Notes: generated by a model from the sequence alone, not told the origin. Positions 13,601-26,580 are shown, counted from the stretch's first letter. The stretch is 64,000 nt of DNA from Collybiopsis luxurians FD-317 M1 (GCA_000827265.1 KN834752.1:1292948-1356947); one strand, 5' to 3'. Numbers and translations are program-made.

Positions 13601-13768
13601 AGCGAAGGGCGGGCCAACGGAAGCAATCATGCCTCCAGAATTGCCTGGCGCCGGCCCTCCGGTAGTTCCAATGAGTGGGTTAACTGACGACAGAAGGGTT
13701 TGGGGCCATTGGAAGGCCAGTACCGCGGAGAGAGGACTACAAAGAAGCAAGTATTCCAGGATCCTCAT
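10655..13768 (-). CDS. Secreted glycoside hydrolase family 92 (alpha-mannosidase)
   Basis: GH92 enzymes are calcium-dependent exo-alpha-mannosidases, mostly acting on alpha-1,2 linkages of N-glycans or fungal cell-wall mannans. The ATG at 13768 gives a clear signal peptide (MRILEYLLLCSPLSAVLAFQ) and then the family-typical opening VNPLIGTTGG with a Gly-rich continuation. The first long exon runs to about 12630 and forms the N-terminal beta-sandwich. Downstream exons (about 12500-10700) carry the (alpha/alpha)6 catalytic part, for example LTALWHAMQVSYPY and NDHLPQ-like loops. The end of the protein, reading through SLRVNGKDWESP, stops with TAA at 10655-10657. Several N-x-S/T sites agree with secretion. 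The size (about 800-860 residues) fits the family. Exon boundaries in the 3' half were not all resolved. Confidence 0.88.
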
Positions 13769-15005
13769 GGTTCAAATCCCTTGAGCGAAGATGTGGGGCT
13801 GAGAGAAGCAAAATCGCATGAGAGTGAGAGATAAAAGGATTCGCGCAGCCGAACTTCTTGCCTGCCGCCTGAGAAGCTGCGGCAGATGACTCATCTCACT
13901 CAAGATACGCGGCATTGCCATCCGATTCTGTTCGCCGGATACGGCCCCGCTTTCTGTGGCATCCACGCCGTGCAAAATTCGACTTGGCAAATTTTCGCTT
14001 TACGGGCTCGTTAGCTTGCGCGCGCGCGTCATCTTCAACATTTGGAGCAGATTTTGAAATGTCCATCAGTATGCTCGAGCTCGAATGACCTTTTTGATTC
14101 AAATACATCAGATAGAGTTCAAACGTGTTTGAATTGTGGTATGGGTGGGTGACCAGGATGTGCATACGGTCAAGTCTTACTCGAGACAACCATGTACGGG
14201 TTCAAGGCTGGGTCTCTCTGCTCTAAAAGTAGTTTAGCGCTATCTGGGGATATATTTAGACGTGAATCAGAACTCCCGAGCAGTCTGGAAGATGGCTAGG
14301 TTCCCCTGAGCTTCATTAACGAAAGAACATGTACCCTTGAAATAGATCTAGTACTTTCGACGAAACATGCAACTGTGTATCACGGTTACCCAGCGATTGC
14401 CGTTGATATTCCCCAGTGTTTAAATGAAACAACGTTCATCTGTGTAGCAGACGTACCGCTTTCACAAGCATCAAGAGGCCCGCGCGAGCACCTCCCTGGA
14501 CGGATTCAAAATTCCTGCCTTGAAGCTGTATTGAGCCATCTCGTGTTAAGTATACCTGCTCATAAAAGCTAACTTGAAGCCTTACGCTCACAGACCAATG
14601 GTAGACATATCAACTGCTTACAGATTCACTTCGACGCGTCCTCTTCACGTCATTTCGTGCTATTCTTGTAGATCTTTTAGTTGACGTGAAGGAAGATTTT
14701 CGACGGCTAATCGGACATATATGTAAAGCTGATACCATCTTTTCGCCAGACCTGTGAATATAGATACGTATACGAGCTCACAACCGAGCCATGTACTGGA
14801 AACTATTTTAGTTGAATGTACTCTATGCTATGTCCATGTATATACAGATTGAAATAAGGCGACATATTGAACTACACATACAAAGTTGTCCCAAGCCACT
14901 CGATGACTTCAGAGTAAACGCAATACAGTACATGAACCCGGCTATTCCCTCACGGGACCCCGCCCAAAGTGGAGTTGTGTACCGGATATCCAGCATACAC
15001 TTTGT
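13769..15005. other. Intergenic region without a clear gene
   Basis: The bases just after 13769 are the likely GH92 promoter on the minus strand. The rest, to 15005, contains only short ORFs without domains or convincing splice sites. Confidence 0.4.
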
Positions 15006-17248
15006 TCACCTTGTCGCATGATTCTCACTCGCTCGATTCCGGGCGCTTGCCTGCGGATCAGGATCGGTGAGAAGATACGGCGGTAAAGAAGTCGTGACAG
15101 ATCTCGCAGAATCATTCCTACTGTGGGCCGACCTCTGTTGATCAACTGCACCAAGTAGAGGGACACTCTCCGTCTCCAAGTCATTTTGCACGATGGTGTA
15201 TGGTCCTTGAAACTGATTCGTGGAAACAGGCGAGACAATTTGAACGAACAATCCGAGTGGATTGTTTTGTCGACCATGAGAGTGGTGTGACGTCGGGGAA
15301 AGAAGGACATTCGAATTCGAGGCACTAAGCGCTGTTGGGGTGGTCACATTTAGCATCTGCTGCTGCCGTTCTGCTGACATCCGCATAGCGCGTTTGGTAC
15401 CTCCGTTATGATTGCGATTACCAGCCCTTGCATTGTTTATGACATTGTTTTCGTTCTGAGGAACAGGCACTAAACCTGTTGGAGCAAGGATATAATGAGC
15501 AAACCTATCGCTTTCGTTGCTTGATTGGTTTGAAGGAGTCGGTGTTAAATGTAGTAGACTCGACCTGTCCACGCCCGTAAACGGCTCGATACGAACTTTT
15601 TTGAGCAGCCGACGTCGTCTCCAGCGAATAAGGAAGACGGCAGATATAATGATCATGTTGAGTAAAGCCAAACTGCCTAGTACCACTGCCGCTATAGCTA
15701 CTCCATTCGAAGAAGGTGTCGAGCTCCTGTCGGCAAAACCAAACGAGCTGTTCGATTCCGAGCCTTGAAAGATTCTACGATGAAAAGTAACAATTCTTAG
15801 TCGACCAATGAAAAGAGGATGATAGAGACGAATACCGACAAGTATATGTTCGAGATTAGACTAGCTCCTAAGAGATATGCGGTCACACTCTCGTCTGCCC
15901 ATTCCTCCAGGATGCCTAGACATGTTGAATTTCCTATTTGTTGCACAAGCTGAGTTTCTGTCAGAGTGACGGAGACGGTTCCAAAAGTGAGTGTGAGCGA
16001 CATCTTCGAATCGCAAGGAAGACTGTAGGCAGCCGAAGTACCAAGGGAAACCTGTCGAGAGGAGCCAGGGATAGCATCATCTACAACCATCAACGCATTA
16101 GCAGAACAGCAAGTTGCACGTCAAGACAAATATGGGCACAAATTGAACGAGCTTGGCTTTGCGGAAAGACAAGATCCATGAAGCTAGGATCAACCACAAC
16201 GAGCAGATTCCCTGCGCCATCGGATACATTGACACTATTGGAACCCTGAAATACCCAGCTATCCATCTCGACAAAGGAATCGGCATTTATTGAGCTTGTA
16301 TTCCCGGTAGTGTTTGCGCTCGAGCTCGATAACGAAGAAAAGGGAATTAAAGGTTTCCAAGCAATATCGCCTTGATAGGAATTTTTGTCCGGTGCGGTCC
16401 AATGGAGAGTTCCGCCGTTAGAAGAAGTGCTGCTCGGAATGTTTAAGGCCAAGCCGAAGGAGAAATTCTGTTGCCCGGGATTGAGGTTCAACCAATATGC
16501 CATAGGTGTCACGTTAAATCGTCCTTCACTGGTAAAACCATTAATCCAGGTTCGAACTTAGATAAAGCCGACTCACCGACTATTAGTACCAAGTCCCATA
16601 ATCCCAGATATGTTCGGTGAAAAAACCGAGTTTGACTGGTTCGCCACAATGACTATAGTCCTTATCAACGAGTGTGGTAGCATCCGACTCGATTACTTAC
16701 ACGATTGATCTATCCATGACCAGACAGAGCCATTCTGGAGCTCAAGATTGAACGTTTGAGTGATGGTTGGCCCGACGAAGTCACCCTCAGGTAGAGAGAT
16801 AATCTGTTGCGACTCCGGTTGAGCTGAGGATGGTATCGAAAATCTGTTTCATTGATTGATGATGATCGGCACGACACGTTAAAGTTTGTCGCAAACTCAC
16901 GTTGGACTGGCTTCACACGTCGAACACTCGTTTCCCGTCACTGAGGAATACCCCGTGCTCGTTGTCAGTGCAAAATTATACGAAGCTAAATCTGGACTGG
17001 ATCCATTCGGCTGAGGGAAGGATAAAATCTTAAACGCGAACTGACAGAACGGACATCGAACTCACAAGGGAGACCTTAACAGTATAGCGCCTGTTCCTTG
17101 CATCAAAGTTTATGGGAACGAATAAGGTTTCAGGCGCAGAAAGGGTCGTCTGTGATGAGGTAGTGTCGCGTGCTGACAAGCTGAACTCATTGGCAAAGAT
17201 TGAAGAGGGCAGACTGGCGAGGAGGAGAAAGACTGTCAACCTGGCCAT
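15006..17248 (-). CDS. Secreted/surface protein with one transmembrane segment, unknown function
   Basis: The ATG at 17248 gives a cleavable signal peptide (MARLTVFLLLASLPSSIFA) followed by a Ser/Thr-rich ectodomain with many N-x-S/T sites, spread over several short exons. A single transmembrane segment lies near 15650 (ALLNMIIISAVFLI), followed at once by RWRRRR. The cytoplasmic tail is Ser/Asn/Pro-rich and ends HATR with TGA at 15006-15008. This type I layout (Ser-rich ectodomain, one membrane pass, basic stop-transfer, disordered tail) resembles fungal Mid2/Wsc-like surface sensors and many orphan agaricomycete proteins. I see no WSC or other named domain, so sensing is only a possibility. 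Exon borders in the ectodomain are approximate. Confidence 0.7.
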
Positions 17249-18503
17249 GACTGTAAGCCGTAAGAGACAGCGCGTTTTGAACCCTCACGGCATCGTTTTG
17301 AAACTGAAAGACGAATCTTGAAGCAAATGGAATCAGCTGTTTTACGATATTTAGAACTGTTAGGAAACTTACAAGATCTGATTCTAGTCTTACTAATTCA
17401 AAGGCACGGAGTCACCGGTGATGGTAGCACACACTCATTCTCGTTGGAACTTGTATTCTGGAAAATGCGAATAGAAGGCGTCCGTTGCGGGCAGTGCTTA
17501 GCGGACGGCCAAGCCCATAGGACGAGCAGCTTCATCTCGATCTGTTCGCGATAGACAAGTATTCAAATGAGAGAAAAGGAAAACTTTCGGCGCGTGGGAG
17601 AATCTGATGTTGAACTTTGGAGTTTGCCTTTTGTACTGCCTTGCACAGCGAAATAGGAACCCTGCAGGAGTTCCAGGAGTTCCAGGATCTTCTTCCGTGT
17701 TGCCCTTCTGTCGTGTCTCCCTTGGCCTTTCCTTGGTCTCGGGATTTACGCTGATCGAGCGTTCGTCGTCATCCCGCTATGGGTCTTTGAACGGTTAGTA
17801 GAAATGGGCTGCGTCTGGACCCTTAATAATTCGCCGCTTTCTACCGTTGACGAGGCAATGGCAGGGAGCTCGAGCTCCTTGAACCATCTCATTTGGACAC
17901 ATGATCTGACACTTCTTTTTTATCAGCCTCGCAACGGCCCAAACTTTCAGACCATATATAGCAAATTCGCTGTAAATTATAATGGCTCAATATTCTAAAG
18001 CAAAGAATAACTTCCTGTCTGGTTTCCAATGTGTTCATGTGGGCTCGGGGATGTATTCACAAAGAAGGAAGTATTAATCTTTATATTATCATTTTTTCTC
18101 TTCGTTCGATCACAGCACAACGATCCATCCACGTACATACAAAGCTAATGAGTACATGAGTACGTAGGAGAAAAAATATCACAAATTGAAGAGTACTGTA
18201 CGTTGAAAAATAAAAATAAGCTATCTGAACGATGTCATCTCGATCTTTTGAGAACAAGAGCGAGTAATCCTGGGCACTGACGAAGAGGTAAGAGCGTTGT
18301 TCTGAAACGTCGGGATACAAAAACACACGACGAGCCAACAAAGTGTGTGTCATCCTCGGGATCTTCACAGCTTTCTTTTTGTCCTCTTTCTTGTTCTTTG
18401 ATGGACTACCTGGATCGCGTAGGAACCAAAACCTGCGAGGGAATGATCCTGTTGGGGAGTAGAACTTAGCAGTGCCACTCGCAAACAAGACATAATACCC
18501 TTG
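17249..18503. other. Intergenic region without a clear gene
   Basis: Contains the minus-strand 5' flank of the surface-protein gene and the 3' flank of the small gene ending at 18504. ORFs at 18081-18488 and 17318-17554 look like chance reading frames. Confidence 0.35.
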
Positions 18504-19022
18504 TTAATCAAGTCCCGAGATGGACCTCATCTTCGTCGCGTTTACGCTAGGTGTTAACAGAAGTGAACCCTTGGTCTGGAGTAGCTCCTCTGCCACTCCG
18601 GGCATCCTTTCGAATAGGATGGGAAGACTAACTTCAATGATACCTTTTGTACAGCGCCGCACAGAGTGAATGTCAGATCAAGAAAAAACACAAGTAAAAC
18701 GGTGTTGAGAGGAAAAAGAAGCTAACCGAGAGAAACAGCTCGGATTCGAAATGTGAACTATTAGGGAAATACAGGCAATCTCGCCGGGAAAAATCCGGTG
18801 GAGAGCTTTTTCGATACCGCCAGGCTTGCCCTGAACGTCGAATCTAGTGCTTCCGGAGGAACTTTGAATGTTGAAATATATTCCATAACGGGGACCACTT
18901 CCGAAAGGGACTCTTCGATTCCGAAGTCTCTTTGATCGCGAATGATTTTCTAACAAGAATGAAGGCTAATTTTCAAGTAAACAATGACACCTACGGAAGC
19001 GCGGAATATAGCGAAAGCACAT
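18504..19022 (-). CDS. Small hypothetical protein (114 aa), three exons
   Basis: A three-exon model (18995-19022, 18773-18949, 18504-18643) has GT-AG introns, consistent phases and exactly 115 codons. The product is basic at the N-terminus (RSKRLRNRR), has a central Gly-rich segment (GPRYGIYFNIQSSSGS) and ends in an amphipathic stretch (PILFERMPGVAEELLQTKGS). I recognise no domain. An alternative frame of the middle exon is also open and protein-like, but its phase does not fit exon three. Treat this as a plausible but unproven gene. Confidence 0.35.
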
Positions 19023-19066
19023 TTCAAGCAAGAATGATGGGGGTCTGGACGGTAGATTGTGATCTG

Positions 19067-19093
19067 CGGTGGTTTGTGGTGGTTTGTGGTGGT
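19067..19093. repeat. Short tandem repeat, 10-bp unit
   Basis: The 10-base unit ggtttgtggt occurs twice in a row (19071-19090) with partial units on both sides, in the upstream flank of the small minus-strand gene. Its function is unknown and it may simply be a microsatellite. Confidence 0.6.
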
Positions 19094-19096
19094 ATG

Positions 19097-21309
19097 AAGA
19101 TAGAAGGACTTGGCTTTTTGTTTCGTAAATGGCGAGGCCAGAACAAGGGAATTTTTAAAGGACAGTGCTGGCAAAAGGAAAGACGACTGGAGTTGTGTTG
19201 TGTACCACTGACAACGACCAGAAGTCGAGTCCAGATTCGTCACGTGCGCCCTAAGATCGAAATTTCCCAAAGTAAACGGGCAAAGCTGTATTTATGATTG
19301 GTGGCTCGTCATTTCGTCGGCGGTGTTCACTTTTTTTTTTCGCCTATATCGGTTCATGACCACTGACTCGATGTCAGATTTTCACAACGTTTGGCTGGAG
19401 ATACACTTTAACGAAACTTGTAAAACAATGGTAAAAAATCAAAAATAAAACAATGGAAAAATAAGATGATATGAAAGACCTGATGCGACCAATTGGCCGC
19501 GTAGTCCTTCAAACTAAACAAATGAATGGTAAGGTAAAAAATTGCGTGCTTCGGGATCTCGGAAGTGATGAGGAGATGTAGAGAGCGAGAAGAGTCGAGA
19601 GGATACGGCGGGATTTTAGGGTGAGAAATCTTGTTAGTGCCGCTCTGTACCAGTGGAGCTGTATGTACTTACTCTTTTTCCATTTCAATTTCTGTAATTT
19701 ATTTCCAGAGCTTACTAGACCACTAGTTGCGCGCTTTGCACGATCTCTGGGGAATGGAGACCCTGGGGAACAGATGATAGGTGGTTTAGATGTACCTTCC
19801 GGCATTATTGTGCTTATAGATTGTACCCCCGTATATTCCAAAGTGCAGTACCTCGCCTATCATCTCGCAGCATCCACAAAGTGGTATCAGTGTTGAAGTC
19901 AGAGATGTTTCTCCCCACAAAGTGGTTGTGCAGACACACGTCACCAGAATGACCCAGGCTGCATTTATCCTGATAAATAACAGTTTGAAGTTAATTCTGG
20001 TTGGTGAGCCCAGGATAGTGCACCTTGGGCCGACCCTTTATCTTCTGCATTGGATCACGATCAAGCCTTCACTGCGATTAATGAGTATTGGACTGAAATC
20101 TACAAGACGACTTCTTTTGTAATTGAGCGTACCGAACTGATCTCCGTGGAAAAAAGTTCATAAAGAGTTGATTACTGAAAAGGTACGAGGTAAATTAATT
20201 ATGGGGTTAAGATCAAAACGCAGGGAAAGATGAAGCCCTCAACGACTGAGCAAATAGCACAATAGTGAAAGATACTGAATAGCCTTTTATAATTATTCTC
20301 ACGCCATCCAGTTTGAATTGAGCTTTCACACTCTGGCATGCAATTCATGATTTTGGGAACTACACAGTGTGACCATCCACCGACGCTATGCATGTACTGA
20401 TGGCCAGCTCCTCGGCACCTCCTTTTGACATTCCCATTCAGTCTTGAACAGGGTGTGCCTGCCAAGTTCCACCAAATCTTTTGATGCTGTGACACCGAGA
20501 ACAGAGGGCAAATCTCGTTCATTTCTGTGGGTGCCTATAGGCATCCAGGGCATGTCCCAAATCATCATAATGAAGGTACAGGGTATGATATGGGTATGAA
20601 ATGACCTTTATACCAGATTCCAAGTGTGTATTGCAGCCCATTCTTCCAGTATAGGGCCCAGACAACCCTATATCATGCGGTAGTTTGAATGATGATCATC
20701 TGGGTGATGTGGGAAGATGGGTCACTGATGAATCCGGTAAGGTAACACAGCATGCAAATGACCATAAGTTTGTCAACTTATGGAAGATTTATTCAGAACT
20801 TACGATATGATGTGACTTCCAGAAGTCTTCAGTAAAATTTGCAACTTATATGGTAATATTTCCAAATGTCACATCACTCCATAGGTTTTCCGTAAATTTT
20901 TGATAAGTAGAAAAACTTGCCTAGTTTTGCACACTGTGTAAGGTAAGGTAAGGTTTATTACTGGCTTGGGACCAAGAACTGATAGCCAGGGTCCGAGTGA
21001 TCAGATCAGTGCATCTACTATTACACAGTCCTTTCGGAAATTTGGTCACAATTAGAAGAGACATGTAACTCAAGAAGACATTGTTGGGCAGATATGAGAA
21101 AAACAGTACTAGAGAAGTGCACTTTCCAGAGAACAGCCGGGACAAGGACGAACGTTCATAATATCTCTATTTTTAGACATTGAAGATCTGATCATATACC
21201 TTATGTCTGCTATTCGGATGCCAACCGCCTCTTGAGCTGTAAAGCATGCCTTCCAAATACCTTCTAATAAGCACATTTCGAAGTGATTGACTAACATAAA
21301 TCCTCCATC
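19097..21309. other. Gene-poor region upstream of the kinase-like gene
   Basis: About 2.2 kb without an intact gene. It contains a possible P450 relic near 19700-19960 (listed separately), short protein-like minus-strand frames around 20390-20560 with no recognisable domain, and a gtaag/ggtaa repeat at 20939-20961. The last few hundred bases must include the kinase-like gene's promoter. Confidence 0.4.
19700..19970 (+). pseudogene. Possible cytochrome P450 relic
   Basis: One plus-strand frame reads ELTRPLVARFARSLG and then IGGLDVPSGIIVLID. This resembles the segment between the P450 ExxR helix and the following beta strands (pattern ..RxxPxVxRxxR...IGGxxVPxGxxVLI). About 50 codons further on, near 19940, there is HTSPE followed by a stop where P450s usually have tryptophan. 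No heme-binding Cys motif and no upstream I-helix are visible. The evidence is pattern-level only; if real, it is a short decayed fragment. Confidence 0.2.
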
Positions 21310-23534
21310 ATGGCCGCTCAGCTCCTTCACAAACTGAGAGTCTCCTTCAAAATCAGAGCATTTGCCACCATTGGTGCAATTCGGGGATACACATACGACC
21401 CAACTGCCAAGGATCTTGACCGCGCACTCTCCGAATGGGATGCTTTCAAGCAGCTGCAAGGCTCTGACTTAAACTCTGAGGATTCAAAGGGGCCATCATA
21501 TGAGTGGCTCGATCAAGTCACCGCGCAGGAACTAATGGATCACTTACAGCGGGCAAGTTGAAAGGGATTACACCCTTTCGCTCAGTTATTCATCTTCTAT
21601 TTTATTAGGTGCTGGATTCCAATCAAAATGATCGAACGTACCACAAAAAGACTCTGGCTCTCCTTCGCTATCTCTCAAAATTGTTCCACACGTTACCGTC
21701 CTCATTCATCTTGAACAAAATCGTCATAGAAAATAAATTTCCAGTGGCTGGGGGCGGGTTTGCGGTGAGTACCAATCTTTGCTTAAAACCCAGTAGTTCT
21801 TAGACGAGTTGGATCAGGACATATGGTGTGGAAGCTTGAATAAGGAGTCGAAGGTGTGCATAAAAGTCTTGAGGCTTGTAATGGAACAGGATAAGGAGAA
21901 ACGTGACAAAGTTCGCAAGGTATAACTCTCTATATTTGATTTGAAGTCCTTAACAACCAACTGGTCAATCCCAAGCAATTCCATAACGAAGCATTGGTCT
22001 GGCGACAGCTGCATCATCCCAATATTCTTCCCTTGCTTGGAGTAAACACACAGCTATTTTCGCCTTCATTTTGTCTCGTTTCACCTTGGATGGAGAATAG
22101 GGACATCATCACATACCTGAAACAGAATCCAGGACACAATCTATTATCAGTTGTTCGTATTGATCACTTTTGAAGTTTCCAACTTTGGGTTGCAGTACTA
22201 ATGGTCTCTCTTCCATTCCTTTATGGTAGTTATACGAAGTTGCATCCGGCATGCGTTACTTGCATTCCAGAGACCCACCTTTTGTACACGGTGATATACG
22301 AGGGGTAAGTCTTCAGTTTAACTATGTATCTCACAATTGCTGTCCACTGAAGCTTAATTTCCAACCCGAATGCAGGGGAACATCCTAGTCAAAGATGATT
22401 TGCACTGCTGCCTAGCTGATTTTGGCTTAACTCTAGTTACTCACAACTCACAAGCATGGAAAATTACAACTTCAATCTCCGGCACTGCTAATGGAAGTAT
22501 GCGCTGGCTTGCGCCAGAATATATCCATTTCCAAAGTGGATCAATGCCTCCTATCAACACATCGAGAGATATGTATGCTTTTGGTTGCACCATCCTCGAG
22601 GTAGGTCAATAGGATTCATGTGATGTTGCGCAGATACGTTGATCCAAATTTACAATCAGATCCTGACTCTGAACCCACCTTTTTGTGACCATCCTCACGA
22701 TGCATCTGTTCTCTTCGCTTTAATGAATGGCGGAAGGCCGGAAAGACCTCAAAATATTTGGTATCCAGACGAGCTCTGGGATCTCACCACCCGTTGTTGG
22801 GCTCAAAATGTCGCAGATCGCCCCTCAGCAAATGAGATATGTGAGACACTAGAGGAGAGACTGACACTCTCATACACTTACCATGTGAAATATACAATGA
22901 CCTATAGCAGGGAGGTTAAGGAGCGTGAAACTACTAGTATGTGTTTGTTTTATTTCATATCTCAGAAACTCAACTCCCTCTGCCTGGCAATAGTCAATGT
23001 GAAAGTTAACATTCAGCTGCATCAAGGTCAAAATGTTTCTATCTAGTAGACTAGTACCTATACTAACCACTGAGAAAATCTTGTAGCCGCCAGTAGTCCA
23101 GCTTATTACACACATTCAGCACCTTCGTCCCGCCGCCGCCCAGTGTCCGAACACCATGCCCGCAGTAGGGATCCTGATCCAGGCCAGACATCATTGATAG
23201 GGCTGGCGCATTTGGAAGATATGTTTCTGAGAGGTAAATGCACCAATAATCTTCAGTCCTCAGCTGACCTGTTGCTTGGTATCAAGACCTTGAATCATAT
23301 CAGTTGCAGCAGATAGAAGGATTAGCTCTTGATCAGTCAGTATCAGAGCACATCGTTTTGACCATTACTAATTTCGAATCGTCAACTGCAAGGTGTGTCC
23401 GTACCTTCTCCTTTCAAGGCAGACATGAGAATGCATGGGAAATTCCGACTAAAGAAGAGGTCGAAAGTCGTTTGCAGCAGCTTGCGGAAACTTGCGGATG
23501 GAAATCAAATGTACGTGTGCTTGAAAAGGAATGA
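21310..23534 (+). CDS. Protein kinase-like protein (TKL-type, agaricomycete)
   Basis: A protein-kinase fold is clear. The glycine loop reads VAGGGFADIW. The beta-3 lysine is in VCIKVLR. The C-helix is FHNEALVWRQLHHPNILPLLG. The catalytic loop is HGDIRGGN, with Gly for the usual Arg in HRD but Asp and Asn kept. DFG is intact (LADFGL), followed by a GSMRWLAPEY activation-loop end. Early exons are 21310-21552, 21609-21764, 21818-21919 and from 21976. The first intron uses a GC donor (GCAAGT). A kinase-poor N-terminal ~110 residues precedes the domain. The C-terminus is uncertain: the Ser/Arg-rich exon ending near 23234 is out of phase with the last open exon (23304-23534), so either the model, the sequence or the gene is broken there. 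It probably acts on Ser/Thr; substrates are unknown. Confidence 0.7.
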
Positions 23535-23934
23535 GATTCTAAGAATACTCCGTATATCTCTATTTTATGTGTATACTTATAAGCATTTCGTGTCCGGACG
23601 GATCATCCCAGTATCAACTCAAAAAATATTTTCAGAGGCCGCAGCGTTACTATATCAACAAAAAAATTTCGTCTTTGTAAGGTTCAGTCTCAAGGCTACA
23701 CAGATTTTCGGGAAAAACTGAGGAAACCAAAACGAAAAAAAGTCACGAAACGACACTAATAAAGTACTTTCTCCGAACTTCTTCCCCCTAAACGTTTCCG
23801 AGATCTTCGCTGCACAGAATTTTTTGTAAGGATGGCATTGGTACTAGCGGCAGGTACTATCCCCGGGCTCCGCGATCGAACCACTCAAGTGCAATTTCAA
23901 AATTACACGAGGCCCTATCATATAATAGAATCGG
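23535..23934. other. Intergenic region
   Basis: About 400 bases between the kinase-like gene and the left edge of the condensin copy. It contains only short ORFs. Confidence 0.4.
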
Positions 23935-26580
23935 TACGTAGATAATCATAATAAATCATAAGGGCGCCCACGTTCAAATCCTTCTCGATCAACTAATCCC
24001 CAAGATACCCTTCTTAACCAATCCCCTCCCTTCCCTCCCTTCCTAATCAGAGGTCTCCGAGCTCTCTATTCCAGCTGCAGGAAGAAGGATCAGCCATTCC
24101 ATCACATCGAAAGACGGTTTTATTTTATAAACGAACACTCATATTCCGTTTCAGCATTATGCGAGTAAGCGCAGGAGCGAGCGACCACCGACTAGAGGAA
24201 GTAACCGAGCCTTGTTCCGTCTCGTACTACCCATATCCATCCCCACTGACACTGACTTGATCACTAATACTGGTACCTTCATCCGATCTATCATCATCGG
24301 AAGTCGACCGGCGAGCTAACACCTCATGCAAGAGAAAAAACACCGTAAGGACAAGAAAATATTACTTGGCTCCTCGTTCACGAGTGGCTTCTTATGTTAT
24401 TTGTGTCTAGATCCAAAATAAAACAAAAGAGAGCCAGTTATGAGTAAACCAGTCCGGAACCAGACCCTTGCATTCGTACATTCGTACCCACCGTTCCCTC
24501 CACGCCCAGGACCAGCAGGATCGGCCTCATCTTCCAGAAGTAAAGTACCATCCAAGAACGCCGCCTCTTCTTGACGCTTCTCATGCGACGTACTCTTCTG
24601 TACCTTATGAGTTCTTCGAGTTGCTTCTCATACTTTTTGGCAAGGACGGTTGGAATTTCTTGAAACTGAGTCGCCTAACAGATGGTGAGGGAGAGAGAGC
24701 GCGCGTGTACTATTACGCCTATGTGAACTCCTCCATCCTCACAAGAGATAAAAGAATTGAAACCACTCACTGAATGAACCTTGTCCATCCTAAGACTCAA
24801 ATCTTTCACCCCACCCTCATTCACCTCGTTCGGTCGATACAACTTTGACAGCTGCTGACACAAAACCTTTATGAGCTCCTCTATACAAAGTAAGTATTCA
24901 AAACATCGGTACTAATGGTATTACGAATCGTAAGCCATCGCATTCACAGTTTTCGTAGGTAAAAGAAAACACTCACAAAAGCCTATTCGGATGCGTCCAA
25001 TCCTAAATCGTATTTGCAATCTGAGCTATCGAAGCCCTCTCCTCGCCATCGTCCATCTCCTCGCGCGTCTTGCACAGTTTGGACATCTATCGAGAGATAC
25101 CGAAAGCGACACAAATGATCGAGTAAAAGGGTTCAACATCATTGTTCAGTATGTAGCAAAAAAAAAGGAACCATTCCCCGATTCCCCTACGACGAAGCAC
25201 AATAGGGTTGGAAAAAGAACGATAGGCACTCCCGAGCTTTTGATTATTGAGCCATTCAGGTGTATTCCATGTTCTGATATGCCAAACCTTGAGGAAGGGA
25301 TCTATCGGTGACACTATACTTAAGCCTGAAACAGCCGTTTCTCATCAACAGCGACCCTCGAAAGCGCCAGCGTAGCCGATCCCGTACACAAAATCGCACG
25401 AACGTCTTCCGCAGCCGCCCAGTCACAACCCAGTCATCCTCCAACAGCTCTATTATATCGAACTCCGCCTGCATACCAACAATACTCAACTCATCCGGGA
25501 TCCCCTTCGCCACTATCTGCCCCAAAAAGAGCGCCAGCCCCCGATATAAGTTCAGTCGAATCCGAACACCTCAACCCTAATTGCACAAATTTCCATCTTT
25601 GGGCTGGGCACCGGGGTAGATGAGTCCCTTGACAATTTCGTCGAGAGAAGAGTTGTTCTCGAGGGTCTGATGTAGATGCAACGGGTATGAAGAGTGAGAA
25701 CTTTTTAGTTCAGCGTCGACGAAGGAGAATTGACAAAACAGGGATTTACACCATTAATCCGCTCCAACATACTCTCTACACAAACGCCTCTTATCAATCT
25801 TATCCGCATGTACCTCTTAGTCTCCGTCAGCTCTTTATCTTTTGGTCCTCCTCTCCTTGCGGCGGCGGCATTACTGCGAGCACCTGGAGTATTGGCGGTC
25901 GAGTCAAAACTTGAATCGTGATCAATTGCTGCGAGCTGCGAAGATAGGTTAACGTTATCATGCAGGCCGTCGTCAAAAAATCAATAAATACCCACCACCG
26001 CATCTTCATCGTTCCCAGGACGAAGCGCTTGCACAATCTCAATAGCAACCAAACGGACCAAATCCCTTTCCGAACCAGCATGAGCTCCATGCACGGTGCG
26101 ACTAACATGTGTCCAAATGCCAACTCGAGGGAGAGAGGGCCATTCATGGAAAAGTGGGTGCATCTTCCTCCCAATCTCATTCCTATAGTCTAGCAACACA
26201 GCAGTCTTCAGCAACTCCTCCACCACAGTATATATGTTATGGTTCAAGCTCATCCTGCCTCTGGTGCCTCGTCGCGTCATTCAAATCGAATATTTCCTTC
26301 TCATACCGTTGACCATGATACACCAGATCATAAACAAAAACGCCTCCAGCCGAAAAGACGTACTACCCGCAATATCGTCTCTAACTGTGCGATGTATTCT
26401 TTTCGCCTGGTGCTCGCAAATGTATTGATCTGAGATTGATGGAGTTCGACAGAGACATGGGCAAGGAAGGAAGACGGGTGCGAGAGGCCCCAGTAGGTGT
26501 CGTCGACGCAATGAGAGCTAGATTCGAATACCACAACCTTCTTGTCGGTATTGAGATCAAACAATCTCAGGCAGCCTAGG
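23935..26580 (-). pseudogene. Decayed partial copy of the condensin subunit gene
   Basis: This segment aligns by eye with 48705-52060, the 3' two thirds and 3' flank of the intact condensin gene, in the same orientation. Matches include the 3' flank (gataatc..taataaatcataa, near 23937 and 48707), the run around 24130-24230 versus 49090-49190, 24990-25080 versus 50130-50240, 25620-25760 versus 50960-51110, and 25950-26200 versus 51330-51630. Intron positions and intron sequences are retained, so this was copied as DNA and not from mRNA. It is shorter than the source (about 2.65 versus 3.35 kb) because of internal deletions, for example around 24880-24950. Stops and frameshifts break all frames, and the 5' third of the gene is absent. 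It is not expected to make condensin. Confidence 0.88.

Noticed and set aside
18950..19270. Minus-strand ORF of 106 codons upstream of the small gene
   Set aside because: Low-complexity, pyrimidine-rich upstream sequence; joining it in frame to the middle exon breaks the phase at the next intron.
23935..26580. Several minus-strand ORFs here looked like a second HEAT-repeat gene
   Set aside because: They align piecewise with the condensin gene at 48.7-52.1 kb but are broken by stops, frameshifts and deletions, and the 5' third is missing; called a pseudogene.
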